Shown one piece after another: positions 43,851 to 53,700 of a stretch of DNA of 64,000 bases. The stretch lies in contig JAOASF010000104.1 in the NCBI GenBank assembly GCA_025210175.1, forward strand, positions 1 to 64,000, given 5' to 3'. The stretch's first letter is position 1; each line of letters opens with the position of its first letter. The DNA comes from Crocinitomicaceae bacterium. Lineage in GTDB: Bacteria > Bacteroidota > Bacteroidia > Flavobacteriales_D > Crocinitomicaceae. A program made the position numbers and the translations under genes. The notes under the pieces were generated by a model, which ran no database searches, was not told where the DNA came from, and was given only the letters and a program-made list of their open reading frames with translations.

Positions 43851-46800
43851 TTAGCGTGTTAGGATTAAGTATCCAGTTTGTTGGAAGTCGATGGACGGAA
43901 CCGTTACCACATAATAATAACTTCCCGTAGCCAATCCTTCTCCTCTGAAGACATTGTTCGTGTTGTTATATCCAGTCGTACTAAATACTTCTTCTCCAAT
44001 ACGGTTGAATATACGGACTTCATTGTCAGAATGTTTCGTAATACCGTTTCCAACATTCCACCAGTCATTTTTCCCGTCATTGTTTGGAGAGAAGGTATTG
44101 TACGGTAGAATCAAATCTTCTTCATCCGAACGACAACTTACAGAAATCTCGTCACTCTCTGGTGTGATACAGTCAGCGGTTCCAGAGTAGGTTGCTCGAA
44201 TATATAAGGTTACATCCTCACCTGACTCAAGGTTGCCTACCTCGTAGAACGTGTTAGCACCTATAGGTGTCCAAAGCGTTGTTGAGTTTACACCAACTTC
44301 ATAACCGTCGGCATAAGGAACATTGTCCCATGTGAAAATAACCGCGTTGTCATCCGGTGTACAATTCATTTGAGGTGAATCCAGCTTGATGCTGTCTTGT
44401 ACACTAATTGAAATTTCTTTTGCCTCTCCTGGACATAGTAAAGAGTCTAAAATTTGAACAAAAATGGATGTGTCGCTCAAAATTGGACCGGTTACATAGT
44501 TCAATCCTGTTCCGAGAATGTTACCATTTTGAGGTAAATCCAAATAAACAGTCAATCCTAAGCCAGATAGAGAAGAAGCTGAAATGTTAACAATACTTCC
44601 GGCACACACAGTGGTATCTTGGGTCGTTCCAAGTACTACGATGTCTCCTAGTGAAATGCGCAAGTTAACAGGTGTACGCTTACTTTTACACCCGGTCAAG
44701 TTCACCGTTTCTAGGTAATACGTTTTGTCCTCGGACAAGGTAGGTGAGAAAAGAATTCCAGAACCAACAGGAGAACCTCCAGAGATGGTATCATACCAAT
44801 TGTAACCAACAGAACCGTTCAAGGAAACACCAGCCAAAAATGCTGTATCTCCGATACATCCAATTAATGGAGCACCAGTAACTAGTGGGTTGTCGTCATT
44901 TTTGTTGACAATCATAGTCACAGGAGTGCGAATACTTCTACACCCTTCAGCACTTTCTGATTCTACGTGAAAAATTTGTGAAGTATCACCGGCTTGTATT
45001 GCATAGTCATTTCCTACATACATCGGAATTGAGTCTAATAAGTCATCATACCAATAGAAGGTAGAAGACCCAATTAAACTCGTTGCTGAAAGCGTTACAC
45101 TGTCACCAGGACATACAGCCAATGGATTGGCAGTTGCTACCGGAACGTCGATGTTCGGGATGACCACAACTACAGCTGGCGTTCTTACAGAAGAACAGCC
45201 TGTGCTATTCTGTGTTTCAAGATACACAGTAAGGTTGCCCATTACATTCGTTGTGTAGTTTTGATCTGTAGACAATAAGTTTCCACCAATCAATTGATCA
45301 TACCAACGGAAAACGGTAGATCCAGTAACGGATGTACCTTCAAAGGTAACCTCCTCATTCGGACATGCAATAGGCGGGTTGGCAACAGCCAATGGCACAT
45401 CGATATTAGGCAAGACCGAGATAAGGATTGGTGTAAGGATACTTTCACAACCATTCGCATTTACGGTTTGCAGATAGTAAATGGTCGTTGTAAGAGGTGA
45501 AACTACAAGGTTGGCAACACTTCCAATCAAATTCGTTCCATTTGAATCCGTAAACCAATTGAAAATTGTTGATCCGTTAAGTGAACTTCCCAATAGGGTC
45601 GTGCTATCACCAGGACACAATAAAAGGTCTGTTGCGTTCGCGATCGGAATATCCAAATTTGGTGTCACGATTGCCGTTACAGGTACTCTGATACTCTTAC
45701 ATCCAGCAGCCGATTCAGTTTCTAAATACTTAATTGTTGTTGAAGTCGGATTCGTGGTGAATGTTTGGCCAGTATACTCAGGCGTAGTTGCCGTGAGGTT
45801 ATCATACCAATTAAAAATCGTATTTCCAGTTACGGAAGTTCCTTCAAAATCCACTGGAGTGTCGCCACAAGAAATGGTTGGATTGGCTATCCCTACGGGC
45901 ACATCAAGGTTCGGTAAAACTGTCACCAATACTGGAATTCTTGGGCTTTCACATCCGGCTGAGTTAACAGAAGAAATATGAAAAGTTTGGGTTGAATTCA
46001 CCGTTTGTGTGAAAGTAGGACCTGTGGCTTCTGGAGTTGGGTCTAAAATATCATCATACCAATTGAAATTGGTTTGACCCGTGGTTGAGTTTCCAGTCAT
46101 CGTTACAGATTCTCCCGGACATGCGATCAATGGATCTGGAGTGGCATAAGGCACATCGATATTTGGCAAAACTGTTACTAGAACAGGGATTCTTGGACTT
46201 TCACATCCTGCAGAATTAACTGAAGAAATATGGAAAGTTTGGGTAGAATTTACCGTTTGCGTAAAAGTGGCCCCACTTGCTACTGGAGTTGGATCAAGAA
46301 TGTCATCATACCAGTTAAAATTGGTTGCGCCAGCAATTGAATTTCCGGTCATAGTTACAGATTCACCGGGACAAGCAATGATTGGGTCTGGCGATGCGAA
46401 TGGCACATCCAAATTAGGTAATACCGTAACAATCACAGGGACCCTTGGACTTTCACATCCTGTTCCATTCACAGAAGCAAGATAGAAGGTGGAAGTGGTA
46501 TTCACGGTCGGTGAATAGCTGGCTCCTGTAGCTACCGGAGTTGGATCCAATAAATTTTCGTACCAATTAAAGTCAGTGGCGCCGGCTATAGAGTTTCCAG
46601 TTAAGGTAACTGTTTCTCCTGGACAAGCAACAATTGGGTCTGGAGACGCAAAAGGAACGTCCAAATTCGGTAAAACTGTAACTAGAACAGGAGTTCGAAT
46701 ACTTGGACATCCAATTCCCGAATAGGTTTCAAGATAATAGGTTGTCGTACTTGCTGTATTGGTCGTATAACTTTGACCAGTATGTAAAAGGTTTCCACCA

Positions 46801-47495
46801 GTAATATTGTCATACCAATTAAACGTACTAGCTCCTAAGACACTAGTTCCATTAAGGGTGAAGTCCTCACCAGGACAAACAATCGGAGGTGTAGCTGTTC
46901 CTACTGGCACATCCAAATTAGGCAAAACTGTTACCGTTACTGGTGTGCGAAGACTTGCACAGCCATCACTGTTAACCGTTTCCAAATAAAATAGTGTGGT
47001 TGCGGTTACGTTGGTATTGTATACAGCACCAGTATGAAGCAGGTTTCCACCAATAAGAGCGTCGTACCAGTTAAAGGTAGTGGCACCCGTTAAAGAAGTT
47101 CCGGTCAGGGCAATATCATCGCCTGGACAAGCTATGGTAGGATTAGCCAAACCAACAGGAACGTCCAAATTAGGAAGTACGGTTAATAAAACAGGTGTAC
47201 GGATAATACTCGGAGTACCTCCTTCTACACTTTCTACATAAATTGTTGTGGTTGCCTTTAATGGTGCCGTTGTATACGGGTTATTCGTGGAAAGTAAATT
47301 TCCACCAATCAAAGCATCGTACCAACGATAAGTTACGTTGGTTCCTGCGGCTGAGGCCGTCAGCGTGGTTGTTGCTCCTTGACAAACAATGGTGTTACCG
47401 CTTACAGTGGGTGGTAACGCATTAACTGATGCGAATCCAGAAGTGGACAAACCGAATACAGTTAAAATTACTGTTAGGTAGTGTTTATTCAGCAT
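43851..47495 (-). CDS. Ig-like repeat surface adhesin with type B T9SS sorting domain
   Basis: 1214 residues. A signal peptide (about 1-26) is followed by about 12 tandem Ig-like repeats of about 84 residues. Each repeat has CPGE or CPGD, a FNWYD core, and a closing LETxxxxGCxSxRTPV segment with a pair of cysteines that could form a disulfide. A fibronectin-like segment (about 1040-1120, FTWDNVPYADGYEVGV) precedes the C-terminal gliding-motility-associated domain (LPYNTFSPNNDGKNDWW to the end, type B). Predicted to be secreted by T9SS and held on the surface as an adhesin. First gene of an operon with sprF/porP- and porE-like genes. Confidence 0.9.
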   Translation of the reverse strand: MLNKHYLTVILTVFGLSTSGFASVNALPPTVSGNTIVCQGATTTLTASAAGTNVTYRWYDALIGGNLLSTNNPYTTAPLKATTTIYVESVEGGTPSIIRTPVLLTVLPNLDVPVGLANPTIACPGDDIALTGTSLTGATTFNWYDALIGGNLLHTGAVYNTNVTATTLFYLETVNSDGCASLRTPVTVTVLPNLDVPVGTATPPIVCPGEDFTLNGTSVLGASTFNWYDNITGGNLLHTGQSYTTNTASTTTYYLETYSGIGCPSIRTPVLVTVLPNLDVPFASPDPIVACPGETVTLTGNSIAGATDFNWYENLLDPTPVATGASYSPTVNTTSTFYLASVNGTGCESPRVPVIVTVLPNLDVPFASPDPIIACPGESVTMTGNSIAGATNFNWYDDILDPTPVASGATFTQTVNSTQTFHISSVNSAGCESPRIPVLVTVLPNIDVPYATPDPLIACPGESVTMTGNSTTGQTNFNWYDDILDPTPEATGPTFTQTVNSTQTFHISSVNSAGCESPRIPVLVTVLPNLDVPVGIANPTISCGDTPVDFEGTSVTGNTIFNWYDNLTATTPEYTGQTFTTNPTSTTIKYLETESAAGCKSIRVPVTAIVTPNLDIPIANATDLLLCPGDSTTLLGSSLNGSTIFNWFTDSNGTNLIGSVANLVVSPLTTTIYYLQTVNANGCESILTPILISVLPNIDVPLAVANPPIACPNEEVTFEGTSVTGSTVFRWYDQLIGGNLLSTDQNYTTNVMGNLTVYLETQNSTGCSSVRTPAVVVVIPNIDVPVATANPLAVCPGDSVTLSATSLIGSSTFYWYDDLLDSIPMYVGNDYAIQAGDTSQIFHVESESAEGCRSIRTPVTMIVNKNDDNPLVTGAPLIGCIGDTAFLAGVSLNGSVGYNWYDTISGGSPVGSGILFSPTLSEDKTYYLETVNLTGCKSKRTPVNLRISLGDIVVLGTTQDTTVCAGSIVNISASSLSGLGLTVYLDLPQNGNILGTGLNYVTGPILSDTSIFVQILDSLLCPGEAKEISISVQDSIKLDSPQMNCTPDDNAVIFTWDNVPYADGYEVGVNSTTLWTPIGANTFYEVGNLESGEDVTLYIRATYSGTADCITPESDEISVSCRSDEEDLILPYNTFSPNNDGKNDWWNVGNGITKHSDNEVRIFNRIGEEVFSTTGYNNTNNVFRGEGLATGSYYYVVTVPSIDFQQTGYLILTR
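44640..47430 (-). repeat. Tandem 252-bp coding repeats of the Ig adhesin
   Basis: The repeats encoding the Ig domains have a period of about 252 bases. The ttgg(g/a)ctttcacatcc marker recurs at 45941, 46193 and 46445, exactly 252 bases apart. The units at 45.9-46.4 kb are the most alike; two share 29 consecutive identical residues. Outer units are more diverged. Confidence 0.8.
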
Positions 47496-47764
47496 AATTT
47501 TTCAATGTTAGGGTAGAGTATGTGGATCAGATCCAACAGTGTAGGGTGTTAGTGTATGAATGCCTGCCGGGGACAGAAATTCCTAACGAAGGTAAAAAGC
47601 CTTTTGTTTTTCTCCAAAAAAAAGTTAACGACGGCTGCTTATTATGCGATGTTAAGTAAAAGTTAGTAACTAAAAAACCCATTAAATACTGATGGTTCAG
47701 GGAGTTTACTAGTATAAAAGGGTGATTTAAATTTTTTCAGTTTAACACGATGATAATGCTAAAA

Positions 47765-47794
47765 TTGTCGTAAAAAGAATGTTCCTTATCTTCA
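47765..47794 (+). promoter_or_regulatory. Possible -33/-7 promoter of polA
   Basis: TTG (47765-47767), a 19-base spacer, then TATCTTCA (47787-47794). The spacing is the Bacteroidota optimum, with two mismatches in the -7 box. It lies in the 337-base gap 47496-47832, which contains nothing else I can support. On the other strand TAACATTG (47503-47510) could be the adhesin operon's -7 box. Confidence 0.45.
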
Positions 47795-47832
47795 CTTGCC
47801 AATACGGAAATAATTCTGAGAATTTTAATATT

Positions 47833-50634
47833 ATGCTGACACCCCAAGTTGAAAAAAAATTGTTTTTACTGGATGCCTTTGCTTTGATTTACAGGGCTTA
47901 CTTTGCTTTTTCAAAGAATCCAAGAGTTAATTCCAAAGGGCAGAATACTTCCGCAGCATTTGGGTTTACAGCAGCCATGCTTGATGTTATTCAAAAGGAA
48001 AAGCCAACTCATATTGCGGTTGTTTTTGACGCGCCAGGCGGTGCGACAAATCGAACGGCAGATTTTGCTGATTACAAGGCAAATAGAGAAGAAATGCCTG
48101 AGGATATTCGCTCCATGCTAGAGCCTATCAAAGAAATTATTCGTGCATTCAAGATTCCGATTCTGTTGTTGGAAGGCTATGAAGCAGACGACATCATTGG
48201 GACTTTAGCGAAAAAAGCTGAGAAAGAGGGGTTTCAAACCTACATGATGACACCCGATAAGGATTTTGGTCAATTGGTCTCAGAGAACATATTCATTTAC
48301 AAGCCTGGGAGGGGCAAGGACCCTGCTTCGATTATGGGCGTAAAGGAGGTCTGTGAAAAGTTTGAGGTGAACGACCCCTTGCAAGTCATAGACATTCTTG
48401 GATTATGGGGAGATGCGGTCGACAATATTCCTGGAATCCCTGGTGTAGGGGAGAAAACGGCTAAAAAATTCATCGGTCAATATGGCTCGATGGAAGCCTT
48501 GTTTGAAAACACCGATGACCTCAAAGGCAAAATGAAGGAAAATGTGATCAACTTTAAAGAGCAAGGTTTGATGTCCAAAATGCTGGCAACCATCATTACC
48601 GATGCACCTGTACCCTTCGATCCTGTGGATTTAAACTTAGACGCCCCAGATCATGAGGCAGTATTAAAAATATTTACGGAATTAGAATTCCGAAACTTAG
48701 CTAAGAAGGTAACTGGGGAGGAAATTGTAGTCACTGCTTCCAAAACTGATGATGGGCAGTTGGATTTATTCGGTCAACAAAGTTTGGTGAACGAACAATC
48801 TCCGGCTGAAACGGCGGAATTGAAAACCATCGCAACGGAAAAACCATCCTATCACTTGGTAACGAATCCAGAAGAACGCACGCGTTTATTGGGCCTTCTT
48901 TTGAAAGAAAAACAAGTTTGCTTCGATACTGAAACCACCGATATCAATGCGCTACACGCCGACTTGGTTGGAATGTCATTCTCCTTTAAGCCAAGAGAAG
49001 GATATTATGTTGCGGTACCTAAGGATTTCGAAGAAGCCAAAGAAATTGTGGAATTCTTCAGACCGTTTTTTGAAAGTGAAAAGGTTGAAAAGATCGCGCA
49101 CAACATGAAATACGATTTGCAGGTGCTTTATCGCTATGGGATGGAATTGCAAGGTCCTTTGTTTGACACCATGATTGCGCATTATTTAATTCAACCTGAA
49201 TCGAAGCAAGGAATGGATTTCTTGGCTGAATATTATTTGCGTTATCAACCCATTTCGATTGAAACCTTGATCGGAAAAAAAGGTAAGAACCAAGGAAACA
49301 TGGGAGATCTTGCGCCAGCCGAAGTGTGTGATTACGCCTGTGAGGATGCAGATATTACCTTCCAGTTGAAGCAAATTTTTGAACCAGAAATACAAAAACC
49401 TCACCTCAAAGGGCTTTTCTACGATATGGAAATGCCGTTGGTGAAAGTTCTCCGTGCCATGGAGTATGAGGGGGTTGCAATAGATGTGGATGGGTTGCAT
49501 GCATACTCGGCAGATATTGCTCAACAACTTGAAACCTTAGAGGCGTCAATAAAAGAAATGGCCGGGATGGATTTTAATGTGGATTCACCTCGACAATTGG
49601 GAGAAGTATTGTTCGACCATCTCAAAATATCGACTAAAGCAAAAAAGACCAAAACGGGTCAGTATGCTACTTCGGAGGATGTTCTTTTAAAGCACGAAAA
49701 AGATCACCCGATCATTCCTGCTATTTTGGATTACCGACAAATGCGCAAATTGAAAAGTACGTATGTCGACCCTTTGCCAACCATGTGCGACCCTGTGGAC
49801 GGAAGAGTGCACACGAATTTTATGCAAACCGTTACAGCTACGGGGCGCTTGAGTTCAAATGGACCGAATTTGCAAAACATTCCAATCCGCTCTGCACGTG
49901 GTAAAGAAATCCGAAAGGCATTTATTCCGAGAAGTGAGGAGTTTGTTTTGATGGCTGCGGATTACTCCCAAATTGAGTTGCGAATTATAGCCGCTTTGAG
50001 TGGTGACGAGAATATGATTCATGCCTTTCAAAATGGATTAGATATTCACGCGGCAACAGCTGCAAAAGTTTACCATGTAGATATCAACGAGGTAACTCGC
50101 GATCAACGTTCAGCTGCAAAAGCGGTCAACTTTGGAATTATCTATGGTCAAGGTGCTTTCGGATTGGCACAGAACTTAGGAATTTCCAGAAAGGAAGCGA
50201 AAGAAATAATTGATGGCTATTTCGAGCAATACAGTTCGATCAAAGATTACATGGAGAATGTGGTACTGATCGCAAGAGAAAATGGCTTTGTGGAAACCAT
50301 TATGAAACGAAGAAGGTACTTGGCGGACATCAATTCAGCGAATGCAGTGGTAAGAGGATTTGCGGAGCGAAATGCTGTCAATGCGCCTATTCAAGGATCG
50401 GCGGCCGATATTATTAAATTGGCCATGATCAAAGTGAAAGCGGAAATGGATAAGCGACAATTAAAATCCAAAATGATTCTTCAAGTACATGATGAATTGG
50501 TTTTTGATGTTCACAAAAGCGAAGAAGCTGAAATGAGAGAATTGGTAAAAAACCTTATGGAAGCTGCTATTGATTTACCGGTTCCAATGGAAGTAGAGGT
50601 AGAAACGGGCGCAAACTGGTTGGACGCTCACTAG
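47833..50634 (+). CDS. polA: DNA polymerase I
   Basis: 933 residues with all three domains. The 5' nuclease comes first (to about 300; ALIYRAYFAF, EGYEADDIIGT, DIPGIPGVGEKTA-type helix-hairpin-helix). A 3'-5' exonuclease has intact catalytic residues D365 and E367 (CFDTETTDINALHADLVG). The polymerase domain has MAADYSQIELRIIAALSGD, RSAAKAVNFGIIYGQG and QVHDELVF. So it should proofread, unlike some bacterial PolA. It removes primers and fills gaps. The frame begins 54 bases earlier on an ATG, but the likely promoter overlaps that part, so I use 47833. Confidence 0.96.
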   Translation: MLTPQVEKKLFLLDAFALIYRAYFAFSKNPRVNSKGQNTSAAFGFTAAMLDVIQKEKPTHIAVVFDAPGGATNRTADFADYKANREEMPEDIRSMLEPIKEIIRAFKIPILLLEGYEADDIIGTLAKKAEKEGFQTYMMTPDKDFGQLVSENIFIYKPGRGKDPASIMGVKEVCEKFEVNDPLQVIDILGLWGDAVDNIPGIPGVGEKTAKKFIGQYGSMEALFENTDDLKGKMKENVINFKEQGLMSKMLATIITDAPVPFDPVDLNLDAPDHEAVLKIFTELEFRNLAKKVTGEEIVVTASKTDDGQLDLFGQQSLVNEQSPAETAELKTIATEKPSYHLVTNPEERTRLLGLLLKEKQVCFDTETTDINALHADLVGMSFSFKPREGYYVAVPKDFEEAKEIVEFFRPFFESEKVEKIAHNMKYDLQVLYRYGMELQGPLFDTMIAHYLIQPESKQGMDFLAEYYLRYQPISIETLIGKKGKNQGNMGDLAPAEVCDYACEDADITFQLKQIFEPEIQKPHLKGLFYDMEMPLVKVLRAMEYEGVAIDVDGLHAYSADIAQQLETLEASIKEMAGMDFNVDSPRQLGEVLFDHLKISTKAKKTKTGQYATSEDVLLKHEKDHPIIPAILDYRQMRKLKSTYVDPLPTMCDPVDGRVHTNFMQTVTATGRLSSNGPNLQNIPIRSARGKEIRKAFIPRSEEFVLMAADYSQIELRIIAALSGDENMIHAFQNGLDIHAATAAKVYHVDINEVTRDQRSAAKAVNFGIIYGQGAFGLAQNLGISRKEAKEIIDGYFEQYSSIKDYMENVVLIARENGFVETIMKRRRYLADINSANAVVRGFAERNAVNAPIQGSAADIIKLAMIKVKAEMDKRQLKSKMILQVHDELVFDVHKSEEAEMRELVKNLMEAAIDLPVPMEVEVETGANWLDAH

Positions 50635-50798
50635 TTTAACGCTTTCTTAACAAGTTCATTTAATTAATTGAAAATCAGCAAATAAAATTATTTTTAACCC
50701 GAATTTTTATGGGTGAATTGAGTAAAAATCGTCGTCGGGACACAAATTTCTTATCCTTGGCATAGTAATGGATTTTACTCGATTCAAAATCGAAGCAT

Positions 50799-53700
50799 AT
50801 GAAAAATCGTTACCTAATTCTTTTGTTCAGTTTCTTGTTGGTGCAAGCCAAAGCACAGGTTGCAACGAACTATTCTGCGAAGTGGTTCATTGGTTTCAAT
50901 ACAGGAGCTACTTGGAACACAGCAGATGTAAAAACACAAGTCAACTCAGGTTGGGGATTATACTTGGGAAGATCTTTCAATTACAATTACGGTCGCATCG
51001 CCAGTTTTGATCTTCGCACCCGCTTTCTCAAAGGTTGGTGGTATGGTCAAGATATAACAGCAACGGATTCAACTTTTGCAAATTCAGTTTTAGGGAGTGA
51101 TCCAACAAATTATTACGATTCATTGGGCTTTGCAGTAAACAACTTTCAAACGGAGACTTATCGTTGGTCGTTGGAACTGGCTTTGCATTTCAATAGATTG
51201 CGAGAAAATAGCCGAATTGACCCGTATATATTTGGAGGAATTGGGTTGACTTGGCATCAGACTTATGGAGATTTACTTTACACGGACACGATTTCAGGGG
51301 GTCAAAATTTGTATCAATACGATGCAAATGACCTGTCAAAAAGCACAGTCAAGAAATTAAGAGATGGCGTATACGAAACAGCTTTGGTTGGTTCCGATCA
51401 GGAAAAGTTCAATTTAAACGTAATGCCTTCATTAGGTTTCGGAATCGGGTACCAACTTGGAAAAGGAACAACCATTGGTTTTGAACACAAGACGACTTTT
51501 ACAGGGATTGATACCTATGATGGCGTGGTCAAGGATGGAAAATATGCGCAAGACATCTACCATTACTCCAACCTCTATATTCAGTTTCGCTTAGGAAAAG
51601 ACAAATACAAGGAGGAGCCGCAGAGCTTGTATCCGCCAGAAGTTGATTTTACAAAACCCGCGGCAGATAGAACAGAGGTGACTGATTCGATCTATCAATT
51701 GGAGGCGATTGTTAAGCATGTTGAAGACAAAGAAGGCCTGACTTTTTTGGCGAATGGACGTAACAATACCGCTTACTATTTCAGTGGGAACAACGATCGT
51801 TTTACCGCTCAGGTAAGATTGCAAGAGGGGGTGAATACCTTCATTCTGGTTGGTGTAAACAATTTTGGGCAAGATGCTGATACAGTAATTTTAACCTACA
51901 AAAAGAAAATAGTGAACGATGTAGTTCGCCAATTACCAGTAGTGGATTATATCAATCCGGGCACCGATCCATTAACGGTTCACAATCCCAACTATACGGT
52001 GATTGCGAAGGTTTATCACGTCGACAATAGGGCTGATATCACTGTTCGTTTTAGAAACAACATCGTGACGAATTTTAGCTTCAATGCGCAAAATAAGGAG
52101 GTTAAATTCCCTGTTTCCCTGCAGTTTGGAGCTAACGAAATAGAAATTACGGGAGTGAATAAGGACGGAAGCGATGTGGAACGCACAACCATTGTATACG
52201 AGCGCACGCAAACAGTTAATCCTCCAAGTGTAAGATTCACTAACCCAAGTGCAAGTGGTCGATCTGTAAACTCGCCAAACTATCAGGTAGTTGGTCAACT
52301 TTCTCACGTCAATGCCAAAGATCGAGTACGATTCAAGCAAAACGGAAACGATCAAGCCAACTTCCAATACAATGCTGCAACTGGTGTTTTTTCAGCTGAT
52401 GTGTACTTGATTCCGGGAAACAATGTTTTTGAATTATACGGTACGAACGAAAGTGGAACAGCGAGCGATCAAACGGTTATTATTTACCAAAGAAGTTCTC
52501 CAAAACCACCGGTAGTAACGATTCAGAATCCATCTCAGAACAATGCGACCACTAGCAATCAAACCTTCAATTTTGTTGGTCGAGTTTTGAATGTAACCAA
52601 TGTGAATCAAGTCCAATTGACCTGGAACGGCAATACCATTTCCAATTTTAGTTTTGACCCCAATACAGGTGATGTAAGGTACACCGTTCAATTGATTTCG
52701 GGGAATAACAGTTTTGAACTAAGGGGAACGAATTCAGACGGAACAGACAGTAAGGATGCCAATGTACTTTATCGACCTAGCAGTAGCTTGCAACCACCTG
52801 TTGTCAATTTTGTGAACCCATCTATTAATCCAGAAAATGTAAGTTCTTCGGGGTATACAGTTAAAGCTACCGTGACAAATGTGAGTTCAAATTCAGGCTT
52901 ATTGGTTCGCGTCAATGGTCAGGTAGTGACCAATTATACCTTCTCGGGTCAGAATTTAACATTGCCATTGACTTTGGTGAGAGGGGCCAATGTGATTTTC
53001 GTTCAAGGAACGAATGCAGCGGGAACAGATAGTAAAGAAACGGCCATTTATTACCAGAAGGTTCCAACGGAAAACCCGCCTTTGGTGACATATTTGAACC
53101 CATCTGTAAATCCAACAACCGTAAGCACGGCAGGATTCTTATTGAAGGCACGCGTGGATGAAATAAGTACAGCTTCTCAGATTGAAGTAAGGTACAACGG
53201 AACGGTCACTTCTTCTTTCGCTTTTTCATCGAGTTCGCACGAGTTGATGATGAATGTGAACTTAGTAGAAGGATCGAATGTTTTTGAAATCAAAGCAACT
53301 AATTCTGCAGGGTCGGACATGAAGTCTACAGTAGTCATCTATCGACCTATCGAAAAGAATCCACCGGTTGTAGACATCACAGAACCACAGCAAAACCCTT
53401 ACTCGGTTCAAGTGTCTTCTTTCGTGTTGAAAGCTAATGTGGAGAATGTTCAGAACAAGAACCAAATCGTCTTCAAAGTGAATGGGTCGCCAACCTCAGG
53501 TTTCACTTTTGATGCAAGCACAGGTCAGATTCAGTCGAATGTTTACCTGCAAGAAGGGAACAACACGGTTCAAATTTTGGCAACGAATGAGGATGGTACC
53601 GATTCGGATGAAACGACCCTGATTTACAGAAAGCCAGCTGTAGTGAATCCTCCTAGTATTGTTTACACCAATCCAAACCAACCGAATACAGAAGTGAATA

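Noticed and set aside
45481-45981. 166-codon plus-strand frame inside the Ig adhesin
   Set aside because: It is the antisense shadow of tandem repeats. The frame stays open because the repeat unit is a multiple of three, and it has no independent start context.
44640-47430. Regular repeats that might be mistaken for a CRISPR-like array
   Set aside because: The units are 252 bases long, coding, and imperfect. There are no short identical repeats with unique spacers and no cas genes.
50768-51010. 80-codon frame starting at an ATG just before the barrel/Ig gene
   Set aside because: Out of frame with the signal peptide at 50799 and overlapping it; no hydrophobic or domain character.
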